From Edaphobacter acidisoli (GTDB lineage: Bacteria; Acidobacteriota; Terriglobia; Terriglobales; Acidobacteriaceae): a stretch of 64,000 nucleotides of DNA. The first letter of the stretch is position 1; every line of letters starts with the position of its first letter. The stretch covers positions 682,001-746,000 of the forward strand of contig NZ_BMJB01000001.1 in assembly GCF_014642855.1 (NCBI RefSeq), given 5' to 3'. Of this stretch, positions 1 to 10,576 are shown in pieces. The notes below the pieces were generated by a model. It was not told the origin of the DNA. It ran no database searches and saw only the letters and a program-made list of their open reading frames with translations. A program made the position numbers and the translations under genes.

Positions 1-299
1 GAGTCGGGGACGAGCTTGGTCTGCCAGCCATTGTCGGACTGGAATTTCTGCATGGCCGCCTGCGTGGTGGTATCCCAGTGTCCGGATGCCTGCGTACCGG
101 TGAGGTAGCCGGTCTTCACGAGCGCGGCCTGAATCTGAGTGGCGCGCTGATCGTCAATTGAGCGCTGACCGGTCGGACCGGAGTGCCTTCTGAGATGAAT
201 GTTGCGCAGGGAGTGGTGGCGGTGGTGGGTGGCCGCTACAGCAGGGAGAGACAGGGAAAGGATGAGAGCAGAGCCCAGGAAAAGCCGACCAGACCGCAT
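1..299 (-). CDS. Secreted peptidoglycan-binding-domain protein (3' end cut by window edge)
   Basis: The reading frame starts at an ATG at 299 and runs off the left edge after 99 codons. A GAGGTG Shine-Dalgarno lies 8 nt upstream. The N-terminus is a signal peptide (MRSGRLFLGSALILSLSLP, then AVAA), followed by a short His/Arg-rich linker. From about residue 50 the pattern QRATQIQAALVKTGYLTG, then a Trp/Thr segment and QAAMQKFQSDNGW, matches the three-helix PG_binding_1 repeat. The role is probably cell-wall binding in the periplasm. Any catalytic domain would lie outside the window, so the full function is unknown. Confidence 0.7.
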   Translation of the reverse strand, partial: MRSGRLFLGSALILSLSLPAVAATHHRHHSLRNIHLRRHSGPTGQRSIDDQRATQIQAALVKTGYLTGTQASGHWDTTTQAAMQKFQSDNGWQTKLVPD

Positions 300-557
300 G
301 TGAACAGCACCTCAGAGTAAAGTGACGCTTCAGTGAATAAACTTCCGAGGAAGCACCCAGTCAGGGTATCTCGAAAGTAACGTTTATTACAACCGGAAGT
401 TGGTGTGCGAGATACGACTTTTGGGGGAAGTCCTACCACTCTTATAGAGACGTCTGTCTGAAAGAAAAGTTTGCCGACGACTAACTCCTAATGGATATCG
501 AGTTACCTAAAGAGGCGACCTCAGGCTCTTTATCCAGCATTTTGTCGTGCCATGAAA
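300..557. other. Intergenic region without a recognisable gene
   Basis: This stretch lies between the peptidoglycan-binding gene, which starts at 299 and reads left, and the htrA terminator at 558-597. It is AT-richer than the flanking genes and should hold the promoter and 5' UTR of the leftward gene. Short frames in it have no Shine-Dalgarno or domain signature. I see no RNA gene or repeat. Confidence 0.5.
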
Positions 558-597
558 GCGAAAAATCCCACGCCTTTGCCGGTGCGGGATTTTTCGC
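558..597 (-). terminator. Rho-independent terminator of the htrA-like gene
   Basis: Arms GCGAAAAATCCC and GGGATTTTTCGC form a long stem with one mismatch in the CCCACGCC/GGTGCGGG extension. Read on the minus strand the hairpin ends in a T-rich stretch. It sits 22 nt past the htrA-like stop codon. Confidence 0.7.
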
Positions 598-618
598 GCT
601 TCTGAGTGTTCGACGGTT

Positions 619-2268
<1,650 letters not shown>

Positions 2269-2433
2269 GGGTGTATCTGACCTCATTTCAAATGCGTTGC
2301 GCGCCGGTCTCATTTCAAGCAAGGCGAATAGTCAAGTATAGCTTTGTTTTGAATGCTCTGGCTTCGGGCAGATCGTGGAGCGTTGTGGCCGATTTGAGAG
2401 ACGCTGCACCTGGATGCGTTGCCACTTGGATGC

Positions 2434-3690
2434 TTAGACGCGATGCGTAGGCAAAAGTGTCGCGGCTTCAGAAGTGGTTTGAACGATGTCCAGCAACGTG
2501 AGAAGGATGCGGCGGAGAGCGGTTTCGCGGCCCGTCGGATCGTACCACTCCTGGAGGGTATGGATGCCGCCGCCTATACCTCCGGTACCCAGCGCAAGTG
2601 CCGGAATGCCTTTGGCTATGGGGATGTTAGCGTCGGTCGAGCCGAGGCGCAGTTCGGTGCGAATGTTCAAGTGACGGTCTACGGCGCGGAGTGCGTGAAG
2701 AATGGGCGAATGTGGATCAAGCGCACCAGCGGGACGGTTGCCGATGGTTTCGATGCTGATCTTCGGTGAATGATGCGTGAAGCGTGGCGAAGCGGATGGC
2801 AGAACGCTGTCAGCAATCTCTCGGATTTGTGCGGCGGTCCTGGTGAGCTGCACGGGGTCTTCGGAGCGAAGATCCAGCAGCGCGGTAGCGCTCTCGGGAA
2901 TGGAGTTGATCGACGTGCCGCCGGAGATGCTGCCGACGTTGAGTGTCGTGAGCGGATCGCTGGGAAGCGGGATGGCCGCGAGCTGGAGGAGAGTCTGGCT
3001 GAGGATGAGAATCGGGTTGGGTGCGCCGGCATCGGACCAGGAGTGTCCGCCGGGGCCGGTGACGGTGATGCGGAAGCGCAGGCTGCCGAGTGCGCGTGTG
3101 ACGGCGGCAGACGAGCCGCTGCCGTCGAGGATGAGTGCGGCGGCGATACGGTTGGCGTAGGGGCTGCGTTCGAAGAGATGGCGCATTCCGCGGAGATCGC
3201 CTTCTCCTTCCTCCCCTACGTTGGCTGCGAAGAGGATTGAGACCGGTGGCGAGATGTTTGCATGCTTGAGCGCGGCAACGATGGCGAGGAGACCGGTGAG
3301 ACCGGCGGCGTTGTCGCAGATGCCGGGCGCGTAGATGCGTGACGTGTCGGGCGGAGCAATAGGCTCACAACTGGTTCCGGCAGGGAAGACGGTGTCGAGG
3401 TGCGCGGAGATGAGGATGACTGGAGAATCAGCCGGGGATTCGGAGCTGATTTCGGCCAGCGCGTTGCCCGCTTCGTCGATGTGTGCGTTCGAGAGATCGA
3501 GTTGGTGGAAGCGATCGAGCATCCACGCGGCGCGGGCTTGCTCGGCGAACGGCGGTGCGGGAATGCGGACGACATCGAGCAGCCATTGGCGTAGTTGCGG
3601 CTGATGAAGATGCAGCCAGTGAAAGGTGCGATGCACCGCAGTCTGCGAGGCCAGGTGCGTGATGCGGTTTTGTGCAGCGGCGATGGTCAT
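2434..3690 (-). CDS. M20-family metallopeptidase
   Basis: 418-aa protein of the M20 (ArgE/DapE/PepT-like) class. Metal and catalytic motifs are in the expected order: SAHLDTVF (His plus catalytic Asp), a GICDNAAG segment supplying the bridging Asp, NVGEEGEGDLRG (general-base Glu pair), GSTDANIP, and a late GGIHTLQEWYD metal His. The dimerisation domain lies around residues 190-300. ATG 3690 overlaps the truA stop codon (ATGA), so translation is probably coupled to truA. No signal peptide, so cytoplasmic. It likely hydrolyses a peptide or N-acyl amino acid; substrate not predictable. Confidence 0.85.
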   Translation of the reverse strand: MTIAAAQNRITHLASQTAVHRTFHWLHLHQPQLRQWLLDVVRIPAPPFAEQARAAWMLDRFHQLDLSNAHIDEAGNALAEISSESPADSPVILISAHLDTVFPAGTSCEPIAPPDTSRIYAPGICDNAAGLTGLLAIVAALKHANISPPVSILFAANVGEEGEGDLRGMRHLFERSPYANRIAAALILDGSGSSAAVTRALGSLRFRITVTGPGGHSWSDAGAPNPILILSQTLLQLAAIPLPSDPLTTLNVGSISGGTSINSIPESATALLDLRSEDPVQLTRTAAQIREIADSVLPSASPRFTHHSPKISIETIGNRPAGALDPHSPILHALRAVDRHLNIRTELRLGSTDANIPIAKGIPALALGTGGIGGGIHTLQEWYDPTGRETALRRILLTLLDIVQTTSEAATLLPTHRV

Positions 3691-4499
3691 GCGTATTCGA
3701 CCTCGACGAGGAAGAGTCCGCGCGCGGGCGCGGTGGGGCCGGCGGCGGAGCGATTGCGGGCGGCGAGGATGCCAGGGATATCGTCGGCAGAGATGCGTCG
3801 CGCTGCCGCTTCGACGAAGGTGCCGACCAGGTTGCGCACCATGTGATGCAGAAAGCCGGAGCCAGTCACACGGTAGAGATAGAGGCCGTCGCTGCGATGC
3901 CATGAGGAGTGATAGATGGTGCGGACGAAGCTGGCCTCAGGCGTCTCGGATGACGTGGACTCGTCGCGCGAGGTCTGGTCTGGATTGACCGCAGTGAATG
4001 AGGTGAAGTCGTGCGTGCCGCGAACGTAGTCGGCGGCGTTCTCAAGAGCGGCGAAGTCGAGCGGGTAGGGGCAGTCCCAGACATAGGGGGCAAGCATGGG
4101 AGAGCAGATGCGGTCGAGCGTTGGTGGGATGGCGCGCGGGTAGAGCGCGCGGGGAAAGATGCGGTATTCATATGTCTTGCGGCGGGCGCTGTGGCGGGCG
4201 TGGAAGTCTTCGGAGACAGATTCGATGGTGAGGACGCGGATGCTCTGCGGCAGGACGCGGTTGAGAGCATAGTGCAAGTTTGTAGCAGGGATGGGTGTTG
4301 CAAGCGAGATGCTGGCGACTTGAGCGAGTGCATGGACACCTGCGTCCGTGCGCCCGGAACCTTGTGGGAGGAGGGTTTCTCCGGTGATGCGGTGAAGCGC
4401 CGCCGCTAGTGTGCCTTGGATGGTCGGCAGGTTTGGTTGAACCTGCCAGCCGTTGAAGCTGGTTCCATCGTAGGCGAGTGTTAGCTTCCAGTGATGCAT
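3687..4499 (-). CDS. truA: tRNA pseudouridine(38-40) synthase TruA
   Basis: 270 aa from ATG 4499, near the usual size. It begins MHHWKLTLAYDGTSFNGWQ, the canonical TruA N-terminus. The catalytic Asp is in GRTDAGVHA. A late GSGFLHHMVRNLVGT motif is also typical. The enzyme isomerises uridines 38-40 in the tRNA anticodon arm. The frame continues upstream of 4499, but only this Met aligns with the family start. Its stop overlaps the ATG of the M20 peptidase. Confidence 0.95.
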   Translation of the reverse strand: MHHWKLTLAYDGTSFNGWQVQPNLPTIQGTLAAALHRITGETLLPQGSGRTDAGVHALAQVASISLATPIPATNLHYALNRVLPQSIRVLTIESVSEDFHARHSARRKTYEYRIFPRALYPRAIPPTLDRICSPMLAPYVWDCPYPLDFAALENAADYVRGTHDFTSFTAVNPDQTSRDESTSSETPEASFVRTIYHSSWHRSDGLYLYRVTGSGFLHHMVRNLVGTFVEAAARRISADDIPGILAARNRSAAGPTAPARGLFLVEVEYA

Positions 4500-4721
4500 G
4501 GCTGTTCGGACGGTAGCACAAGGTGGAGGTTTAGACTTCGGTGCCGGTGAGAGAAGGGGCAATCGAGCGATTCAACTTCGTTGTGAGAGGTGCTCGCTGG
4601 TGCCGCTTGGAAATCTTCCCTGTGCAGCAATTGTGTGGGTATAGTGGTGCAATACCGTTTCAGTTGCAATCTTTGTATAGATGTGTTGACGATAACATGC
4701 GGGCGAAGGAGTAGAGTGCGA

Positions 4722-7418
4722 ATGCGTCTTGTTCCAGCGTGGTTCTCTGGTTTGCGGTGGAGTCTGGGAGTAGCAGCGGTTGCAATGATGATGACCCCGA
4801 TGGCGAGTGCAGCGAGTAAGACGCTTCCTCTGCAGGTGGTTGTCGGCTCGGGCTGGCAGATGCAGGACGTAGCGAAGGTGCCCGAGCCTGGTGCGCAGGT
4901 TTCAACCGATGCCTATAAGCCAGCAGGATGGTATGGAGCGACTGTGCCGGGCACAGTGCTGACGACGCTCGTGAATAACCATGTCTATCCAGAGCCGCTT
5001 TATGGCGAGAACAACCGCCCCGAGAACATTCCCGAGAGCCTGAACAAGACCGCGTACTGGTACAGGACTGTGGTGACGGTGCCGAAGAGCTACAAGGACC
5101 GCGTGACCTGGCTGAACTTCGACGGTATCAACTACTCGGCGGACGTGTGGGTGAACGGGACGAGGATTGGCTCGATCAAGGGCGCGTTCATTCGTGGCCG
5201 CTTCGACATTACCGACTACGTGAAGCCAGGCAAGAAGGCGGTCGTCGCCGTGCTGGTATCGCCGCAGCCCGATCCCGGCGTTCCGCACGAACATACTCTG
5301 CGCGCCGGCATGGGGCTGAATGGTGGCATCACGGCAATTGATGGACCCACGTTCCTTTCGACGATTGGCTGGGACTGGATTCCTGCGATCCGCGACCGGG
5401 ACACGGGAATCTGGCAGAAGGTATATCTGTCGGCGACGGGCGATGTGGCGGTGAAGGACCCGCTGGTGACGACGGACCTTCCTCTGCCGGAGACGAGCTC
5501 GGCGGACGTGACCGTGCAGGCGACGGTGCAGAATCTCTCCGGCATTGCCACGAAAGGCGTGCTGAAGGGAACGATTGAGAACGTGACCTTCGAGCGCGAG
5601 GTGGAACTGGCTCCGGGAGCATCGCAGGTCGTCAAGTTTGACTACCGGGATGCGACGGGGCTGCATATGGTGAATCCGCGACTGTGGTGGCCGAACGGAT
5701 ATGGGCCGCAGAACCTCTACAAACTGCACTTGAGCTTTGTCGAGAAGAAGGACCATATCTCGGATGCGAAGGATGTGACGTTCGGTGTGCGGAAGATCAC
5801 CTACTCGGTGCCGGGTTCGGACAATCTGGCGATCGCAGTGAACGGCGTGCCGATCTTCATCCGTGGCGGCGACTGGGGCCTGGATGAGGCCATGAAGCGC
5901 ATTCCGCGTGCGCGGCTCGAAGCGGAGATTCGCATGCACGCGCTGGCGAACATGAACCTGATTCGCAACTGGGTGGGCCAGAGCACCGACGAAGACTTCT
6001 ACGAGCTTTGCGATAAATACGGAATCCTGTTGTGGGACGAGTTCTTCCAGCCGAATCCGAGCGACGGGCCGAATCCAACGGACATTCCGACCTACATTGC
6101 AAATGTGCGGGACAAGATTCTGCGCTATCGAAACCATCCTTCGATTGCGGTGTGGTGTGCGCGGAACGAAGGGTATCCGCCGGAGAACATCGACCAGCAG
6201 TTGCGGAAGCTGATGGCTGAACTGGAGCCAACGCGGTTGTATCAACCGAGCTCGACCGCGGGGCGCGGGGTTCACTCCGGTGGACCGTATTACTGGCGCG
6301 AGCCCCGGAAGTTTTACGAGATTGACGCCGCGTTCAAGACGGAGACGGGAAGCGTCTCGGTGCCGACGCTCGAGTCGATTCACGGCATGATGCCCCAGAA
6401 AGACTGGGAGATGATTACGGACGACTGGGCCGAGCACGACTTTGCGCGCGGGGCATCGGGGTCGGACAAGTATCCTGCGGAGTTGGCGGCGCGGTACGGA
6501 AAGGTCGCCAATCTTGCCGATTTCGTGCGCAAGGCGCAGTTGATGAACTATGAGGCGTTTCGCGCGATGTACGAAGGGCGCGAGGCGGCTATGTTCCGTC
6601 CGGCGACCGGCGTGATTACATGGATGAGCAATCCTGCGCAGCCCAGCTTCGTGTGGCAGCTTTATCACTATGACCTTGAGCCGAACTCGTCTCTGTTCGC
6701 AGTGAAGAAGGCCGGTGAGATGGTCCACATCCAAATGGATGAAGAGACGAGCGAGCTGCAGGTAATCAACAACCAGCCGACAGCAGTAAATGGCGCAACG
6801 GCGAAGGTGACGGTCTACAACCTCGATGGCTCGATCGCAGCGACGAAGACGTATCCAGTGTCGGCTGCACCGGATCTGGCGACGGGACTAGGCGAGCTGG
6901 ATGCTTCGGCTGCGACTACGCCGGTTTATTTCGTGAAGCTCGAACTGCACGATGCTGCAGGCAAGCTGCTCTCGGACAACTTCTACTGGAAGGCGCAGGC
7001 GGCGCATCAGGATGACTTGGCCGCGATGGATCAAATGCCCGTGGTAAAGCTGGATGCGCAGGTTTCACGTGCGGACGCCGACGGCAAGACGGTCGTGACC
7101 GTGACGGTGAAGAACTCCACCTCGCATGTAGCGGTGATGGCGCATCTGCAACTGCGGCGGAAGTCGGGCGAGCGCGTGTTGCCGGTATATTACAGCGACA
7201 ACTACCTCTCGCTCGTGCCGGGCGAATCGCGGACGGTGACGATTGAGGCCGCGACGAAGGACCTGAACGGCGAAGACGCTCAGGTGGTGGTCGATGGCTG
7301 GAACGTGGACGTGACTCCGGCGACTGCTGCGGGTGTATCGATTGGCCTGAACGTGGATGCTCAGGTGGCGCACTGGCCGGTGACCGGGCTTCCGTTCCAG
7401 ACTGTTGGCTTGCGATAG
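4722..7418 (+). CDS. Secreted GH2 glycosidase (beta-mannosidase / exo-beta-D-glucosaminidase-like)
   Basis: 898 aa. AAGGAG lies 10 nt before ATG 4722; a GTG 6 nt earlier is an alternative start. A signal peptide (residues 1-28, ending MASAAS) predicts export. Domains: galactose-binding-like sandwich (about 60-230, with FDGINYSADVWVNG), an immunoglobulin-like domain, a TIM barrel (about 350-650), then C-terminal beta domains. The acid/base is Glu483 in WCARNEGYPP; Glu541 (KTETGS) is the best nucleophile candidate. The architecture resembles exo-beta-D-glucosaminidases and beta-mannosidases more than LacZ. It probably trims non-reducing sugars from extracellular polymers. GH20 and a sulfatase lie 10 kb away. 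Specificity is inferred, not shown. Confidence 0.85.
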   Translation: MRLVPAWFSGLRWSLGVAAVAMMMTPMASAASKTLPLQVVVGSGWQMQDVAKVPEPGAQVSTDAYKPAGWYGATVPGTVLTTLVNNHVYPEPLYGENNRPENIPESLNKTAYWYRTVVTVPKSYKDRVTWLNFDGINYSADVWVNGTRIGSIKGAFIRGRFDITDYVKPGKKAVVAVLVSPQPDPGVPHEHTLRAGMGLNGGITAIDGPTFLSTIGWDWIPAIRDRDTGIWQKVYLSATGDVAVKDPLVTTDLPLPETSSADVTVQATVQNLSGIATKGVLKGTIENVTFEREVELAPGASQVVKFDYRDATGLHMVNPRLWWPNGYGPQNLYKLHLSFVEKKDHISDAKDVTFGVRKITYSVPGSDNLAIAVNGVPIFIRGGDWGLDEAMKRIPRARLEAEIRMHALANMNLIRNWVGQSTDEDFYELCDKYGILLWDEFFQPNPSDGPNPTDIPTYIANVRDKILRYRNHPSIAVWCARNEGYPPENIDQQLRKLMAELEPTRLYQPSSTAGRGVHSGGPYYWREPRKFYEIDAAFKTETGSVSVPTLESIHGMMPQKDWEMITDDWAEHDFARGASGSDKYPAELAARYGKVANLADFVRKAQLMNYEAFRAMYEGREAAMFRPATGVITWMSNPAQPSFVWQLYHYDLEPNSSLFAVKKAGEMVHIQMDEETSELQVINNQPTAVNGATAKVTVYNLDGSIAATKTYPVSAAPDLATGLGELDASAATTPVYFVKLELHDAAGKLLSDNFYWKAQAAHQDDLAAMDQMPVVKLDAQVSRADADGKTVVTVTVKNSTSHVAVMAHLQLRRKSGERVLPVYYSDNYLSLVPGESRTVTIEAATKDLNGEDAQVVVDGWNVDVTPATAAGVSIGLNVDAQVAHWPVTGLPFQTVGLR

Positions 7419-7754
7419 ACGTGGGGGTTGACTGAAGCGGTTGAGGCAGCCCGGGTTGGTATACTTGGGCTGCTGAAACGATGAAATATTGCCTGGGTTG
7501 CCGGAACGAAAGGACGCAGAGGCACGTATCTGTGCTCAACCGCGCTGCTGTGCGCTGGACAGGCGCGGGGCTGGAGGCTCATTTTAAGAGTCCCAGGGCG
7601 GGGTCTGCGCGTCTTAGAAGAATTGGTTCAGTTTGAGTCGGACTGTGTCCTGCCGAACGTGTGCAGGACTTGAGGGAAATGCTTGGAATCCGGGGCGCAG
7701 GTTTGGCGCCATGTCCGGGCAATATTCGGTAAAGGGAACGTTGGAGAGCGCATC
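7419..7754. other. Intergenic region upstream of the TolC-type gene
   Basis: 336 nt without a supported gene. It includes a possible extended -10 (TGGTATACT, TATACT at 7460-7465) lying between the inverted arms CAGCCC (about 7448-7453) and GGGCTG (about 7467-7472). The remainder is a long GC-rich leader to the GTG start at 7755. No terminator is evident for the GH2 gene. Confidence 0.35.
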
Positions 7755-9899
7755 GTGAAACTACGAAATTTGCAGGCGGCAGCCAGTGTCGGCCTGATGC
7801 TGATGAGTGTGAATGTACCGTTCGGGCTGGCGCAACAGACCCCACCCCCACCGTCGCAGGCCCAGCCTCAGACGCAGACACATCCAACACAGCCAGCCTC
7901 TCCGCAGGCTATTCAGAACGACACGACCGGACAGACCGGACTGCCTCAGGCTCCGACATCGAAGCTGACGCAGCCTCTATATCTGCGTGACACGCAGGTG
8001 AATTATCTGAACCCGAAGAGCCACTTCCCGGACCCGATTGCGCCCTATACGGCGATCAACGTGCCGCAGCCGGACTTCAACAACACGCCGAAGCTGGATT
8101 CGCTGCTGCGCGACGGGAAGATTTATCTGAGCCTGTCGGATGCGATCCTTCTGGCCCTTCAAAACAACTACGACATCGCCATTGCGCGCATCAATCTGGA
8201 CATCGCCGATACGGACATTTTGCGTGCGAAGGCTGGCTCGTTCCTGCGCGGCGTCTCGACAGGCCTGGTGACGAACACGCTTGGAGGCTCGGGCACAACC
8301 GTGACGGGCGGTTACGGACCAGGCGGCACGACCAGCGCTACTGGCGGCAGCGGCACAGGCGCTCAGGGACTGGTGCTGAGCACCAACGGCGGCGGACCGA
8401 CGCCAGAGACGCTCGACCCGACACTGTCCAGCCAGATCGAGTATGAATCGACTACGGCTCCACAGTTGAATACGCTGTTCAGCGGTGGCAAGTCTGTGCT
8501 GACCACGAACACAGGAACCTACAACTTCAACTACAACCAGGGATTTGCTACTGGCACGCAGTTGACGGTCGGGTTCGACAACTCGCGCGTGACGACGAAC
8601 AACGGCTTCAGCAACTACAGCCCATCGCTCACGACCAGCTTCCGCGCTACGGCCACGCAGCACCTGCTGCAGGGCTTCGGCTGGGGGCTGAACCGCCGGT
8701 TTATTGTGCAGGCGAAGAACGACCGCAGGATTACCGACTCGTCGTTCCGTCAGCAGGTGCTCTACACCGTGACCCAGGTGGAGAACATCTACTGGGGCCT
8801 TGTGAGCGCTTATGAAGATGAGCAGTCCAAGGAGCGTGCACTCGCGCAGTCGACGCAGCTCGACGCGGACAACCGGAAGCAGTTGCAGATCGGTACGCTG
8901 GCTCCGCTCGATGTGGTGAACTCCGATAGCGCGGTTGCAAGCGACAAGCAGGCGCTGGTTGCGTCGAAGACCAACCTTGAATATCAGCAGATGCTGATGA
9001 AACAGGCGATTGCCCGCAACTTGAACGATCCGCAGCTCTCGAGCGCTCCTGTGATTCCGACGGACCGCGTAAGTCTCGACCGTTTGCCGGAAGAGGACAT
9101 GCCGATTGAGGACCTGGTGAAAGAGGCGTATGCCAACAATCCCCAGATCGAACAGGCCGTCCTGAGCATGAAGAACAATGAGCTGACCATCAAGGCATTC
9201 AAGAACGGTCTGCTTCCCACCGTCGATGCATATGCGTTCTATGGCGGCAGCGGACTGGGCGGTGCGCAGAACCCGGATGCCACAGACTTCAGCACAGGCA
9301 AGCCATATCCTCCAGGAACTTATCCTTCGATTGGTTACAGTACGGCATTGCAGAACACGTTCAACAACAACGCTCCGGACAAAGGCGTGGGTGTGAACAT
9401 CACGATTCCTCTGCGTAACCGCGTGGCGCAGGCTGACCAGGCCCGCTCGCAGATGGAGTACAGGCAGTCGGAGATGCGGTTGCAGCAGCTCTACACGCAG
9501 ATCCGCATTCAGGTGGTGAACGCGCAGTACGCCCTGACCAACGACCGCGCGCAGGTGACTGCGGCGGAGGCGGCCCAGGAGTATGCGGCGCAGAGCCTGG
9601 ACGCCGAGCAGAAGAAGTACAAGCTGGGCGCTTCGACGACGGCGAACGTGTTACAGCAGGAGCGTAATCTAGCGGCTGCGGATGACAACATGATCTCGGC
9701 CACGGCGGCTTATGCGAATGCTCGCGTGGCGCTGTCGGAGCTGCTCTCGACGACGCTGGACAAGTACGGCATCAGCCTCCAGTCGGCGGCGACGGGTGTG
9801 ATCAATACTCCGCCGGTAGTTCCCGGCCTGACGGCTCCGAAGGCGCCTGAGACGCCACAGCCGATCAGCGCGACACCAAATCCTCCTCCCGCTGAGTAG
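7755..9899 (+). CDS. TolC-family outer-membrane efflux protein
   Basis: 714 aa. GGAGAG upstream supports GTG 7755, which gives a normal signal peptide ending near FGLAQQ. A Pro/Gln-rich linker follows, then two outer-membrane efflux protein repeats with the helix pattern typical of TolC (LSDAILLALQNNYDIAIARI in the first; a long coiled coil around 570-680). A Gly/Thr/Ser-rich insert near residues 170-230 makes it longer than TolC or OprM (about 470-490 aa). It should form a trimeric outer-membrane channel for tripartite efflux or type I secretion. No inner-membrane pump or adaptor is adjacent, so the partner is unknown. A strong terminator follows. Confidence 0.85.
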   Translation: MKLRNLQAAASVGLMLMSVNVPFGLAQQTPPPPSQAQPQTQTHPTQPASPQAIQNDTTGQTGLPQAPTSKLTQPLYLRDTQVNYLNPKSHFPDPIAPYTAINVPQPDFNNTPKLDSLLRDGKIYLSLSDAILLALQNNYDIAIARINLDIADTDILRAKAGSFLRGVSTGLVTNTLGGSGTTVTGGYGPGGTTSATGGSGTGAQGLVLSTNGGGPTPETLDPTLSSQIEYESTTAPQLNTLFSGGKSVLTTNTGTYNFNYNQGFATGTQLTVGFDNSRVTTNNGFSNYSPSLTTSFRATATQHLLQGFGWGLNRRFIVQAKNDRRITDSSFRQQVLYTVTQVENIYWGLVSAYEDEQSKERALAQSTQLDADNRKQLQIGTLAPLDVVNSDSAVASDKQALVASKTNLEYQQMLMKQAIARNLNDPQLSSAPVIPTDRVSLDRLPEEDMPIEDLVKEAYANNPQIEQAVLSMKNNELTIKAFKNGLLPTVDAYAFYGGSGLGGAQNPDATDFSTGKPYPPGTYPSIGYSTALQNTFNNNAPDKGVGVNITIPLRNRVAQADQARSQMEYRQSEMRLQQLYTQIRIQVVNAQYALTNDRAQVTAAEAAQEYAAQSLDAEQKKYKLGASTTANVLQQERNLAAADDNMISATAAYANARVALSELLSTTLDKYGISLQSAATGVINTPPVVPGLTAPKAPETPQPISATPNPPPAE

Positions 9900-9920
9900 T
9901 TGGGAGATGGATCAGATGAA

Positions 9921-9949
9921 ATGCCCGGACTTCGGTCCGGGCATTTTTG
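9921..9949 (+). terminator. Rho-independent terminator of the TolC-type gene
   Basis: Perfect 10-bp stem ATGCCCGGAC / GTCCGGGCAT closed by a TTCG tetraloop and followed by TTTTTG. It begins 22 nt after the stop codon at 9899. Confidence 0.9.
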
Positions 9950-9965
9950 TTTGCCCTGCGATTCC

Positions 9966-10080
9966 GTGACTTTCAATGGGGTATCCCCTCCCCGTACTCA
10001 AGTACCAAAGTCTTCAAAAGAGATGAGTTAGATGATGCTTTTGAGCATGAGAAAAGCCCGGTTTGCACCGGGCTTTCTGG
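9966..10080. repeat. Hairpin-rich intergenic element (possible interspersed repeat)
   Basis: A compact run of small palindromes: GGGGTATCCCC at about 9978, GTACTCAAGTAC at about 9993, ATGCTTTTGAGCAT at about 10035, and a perfect 10-bp stem AAAGCCCGGT-TTGC-ACCGGGCTTT at 10053-10076. The last could terminate the leftward gene ending at 10212. Acidobacterial genomes carry dispersed elements of similar appearance as I remember them, but I cannot confirm copy number here. The rest of the gap, to 10211, holds no gene. Confidence 0.35.
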
Positions 10081-10211
10081 TCTTGCTCCTACTTTTATTT
10101 TATCGGTCGCGTCAAGCTTTTCTGTGGAAAAGTGCGGCGGGGCACTATAAGAATTCGGTGTTGAGATAGCCAAGACTAAAGGCCAGATTATCTGGAAGGG
10201 GAATATTGCGA

Positions 10212-10571
10212 TTAGCTTAGGACTGTCGATGTACGTGCGCTATCTCCAAACTTATTTGCAGTATGGATGAGAGACCCTTGAAGTTCATTTGAAAGCTGAT
10301 AGTACTGAGCTTTCTCAAGAAGGATGTTCATAAGAACCTCATCCGGATATCTATTTGTGTCTTCCTCAAGATGGTGACGAAGTTCGGAACTCAAGTGATG
10401 CTGCAATTCGTTTGCTCCCATCAACAGCTTGATACGTTGATCGCTAGCAATGGATTCATCATAGCTTTCGCGCATGCGAATCGTGAGTTGATGCGATAGA
10501 ACCGCAAGGAATCGGGCCTTTGCCCAGGAATCAAGATTTGCATAGATCTGAAGCAATTCCAATTTTGTCAT
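10212..10571 (-). CDS. Hypothetical 119-aa protein of atypical composition
   Basis: No recognised family. The start ATG 10571 is 5 nt past the stop of the upstream amidase gene, so the two are likely cotranscribed. The protein looks entirely alpha-helical and soluble, with a helix resembling SWAKARFLAVLSHQLTIRMR and an acidic/His segment HHLEEDTNRYPDE. By eye its GC is much lower than its neighbours', which suggests later acquisition. The 10053-10076 hairpin may be its terminator. Function unknown. Confidence 0.6.
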   Translation of the reverse strand: MTKLELLQIYANLDSWAKARFLAVLSHQLTIRMRESYDESIASDQRIKLLMGANELQHHLSSELRHHLEEDTNRYPDEVLMNILLEKAQYYQLSNELQGSLIHTANKFGDSARTSTVLS

Positions 10572-10576
10572 TGGGG

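Noticed and set aside
4902..6734. 610-aa minus-strand frame opposite the GH2 gene
   Set aside because: Arg/His-rich shadow of a coding sequence with clear GH2 motifs; no ribosome site and no recognisable domain.
10053..10076. CRISPR-like or tRNA-like hairpins near 10 kb
   Set aside because: The stems are single, not spaced repeats, and no tRNA cloverleaf or T-loop sequence is present.
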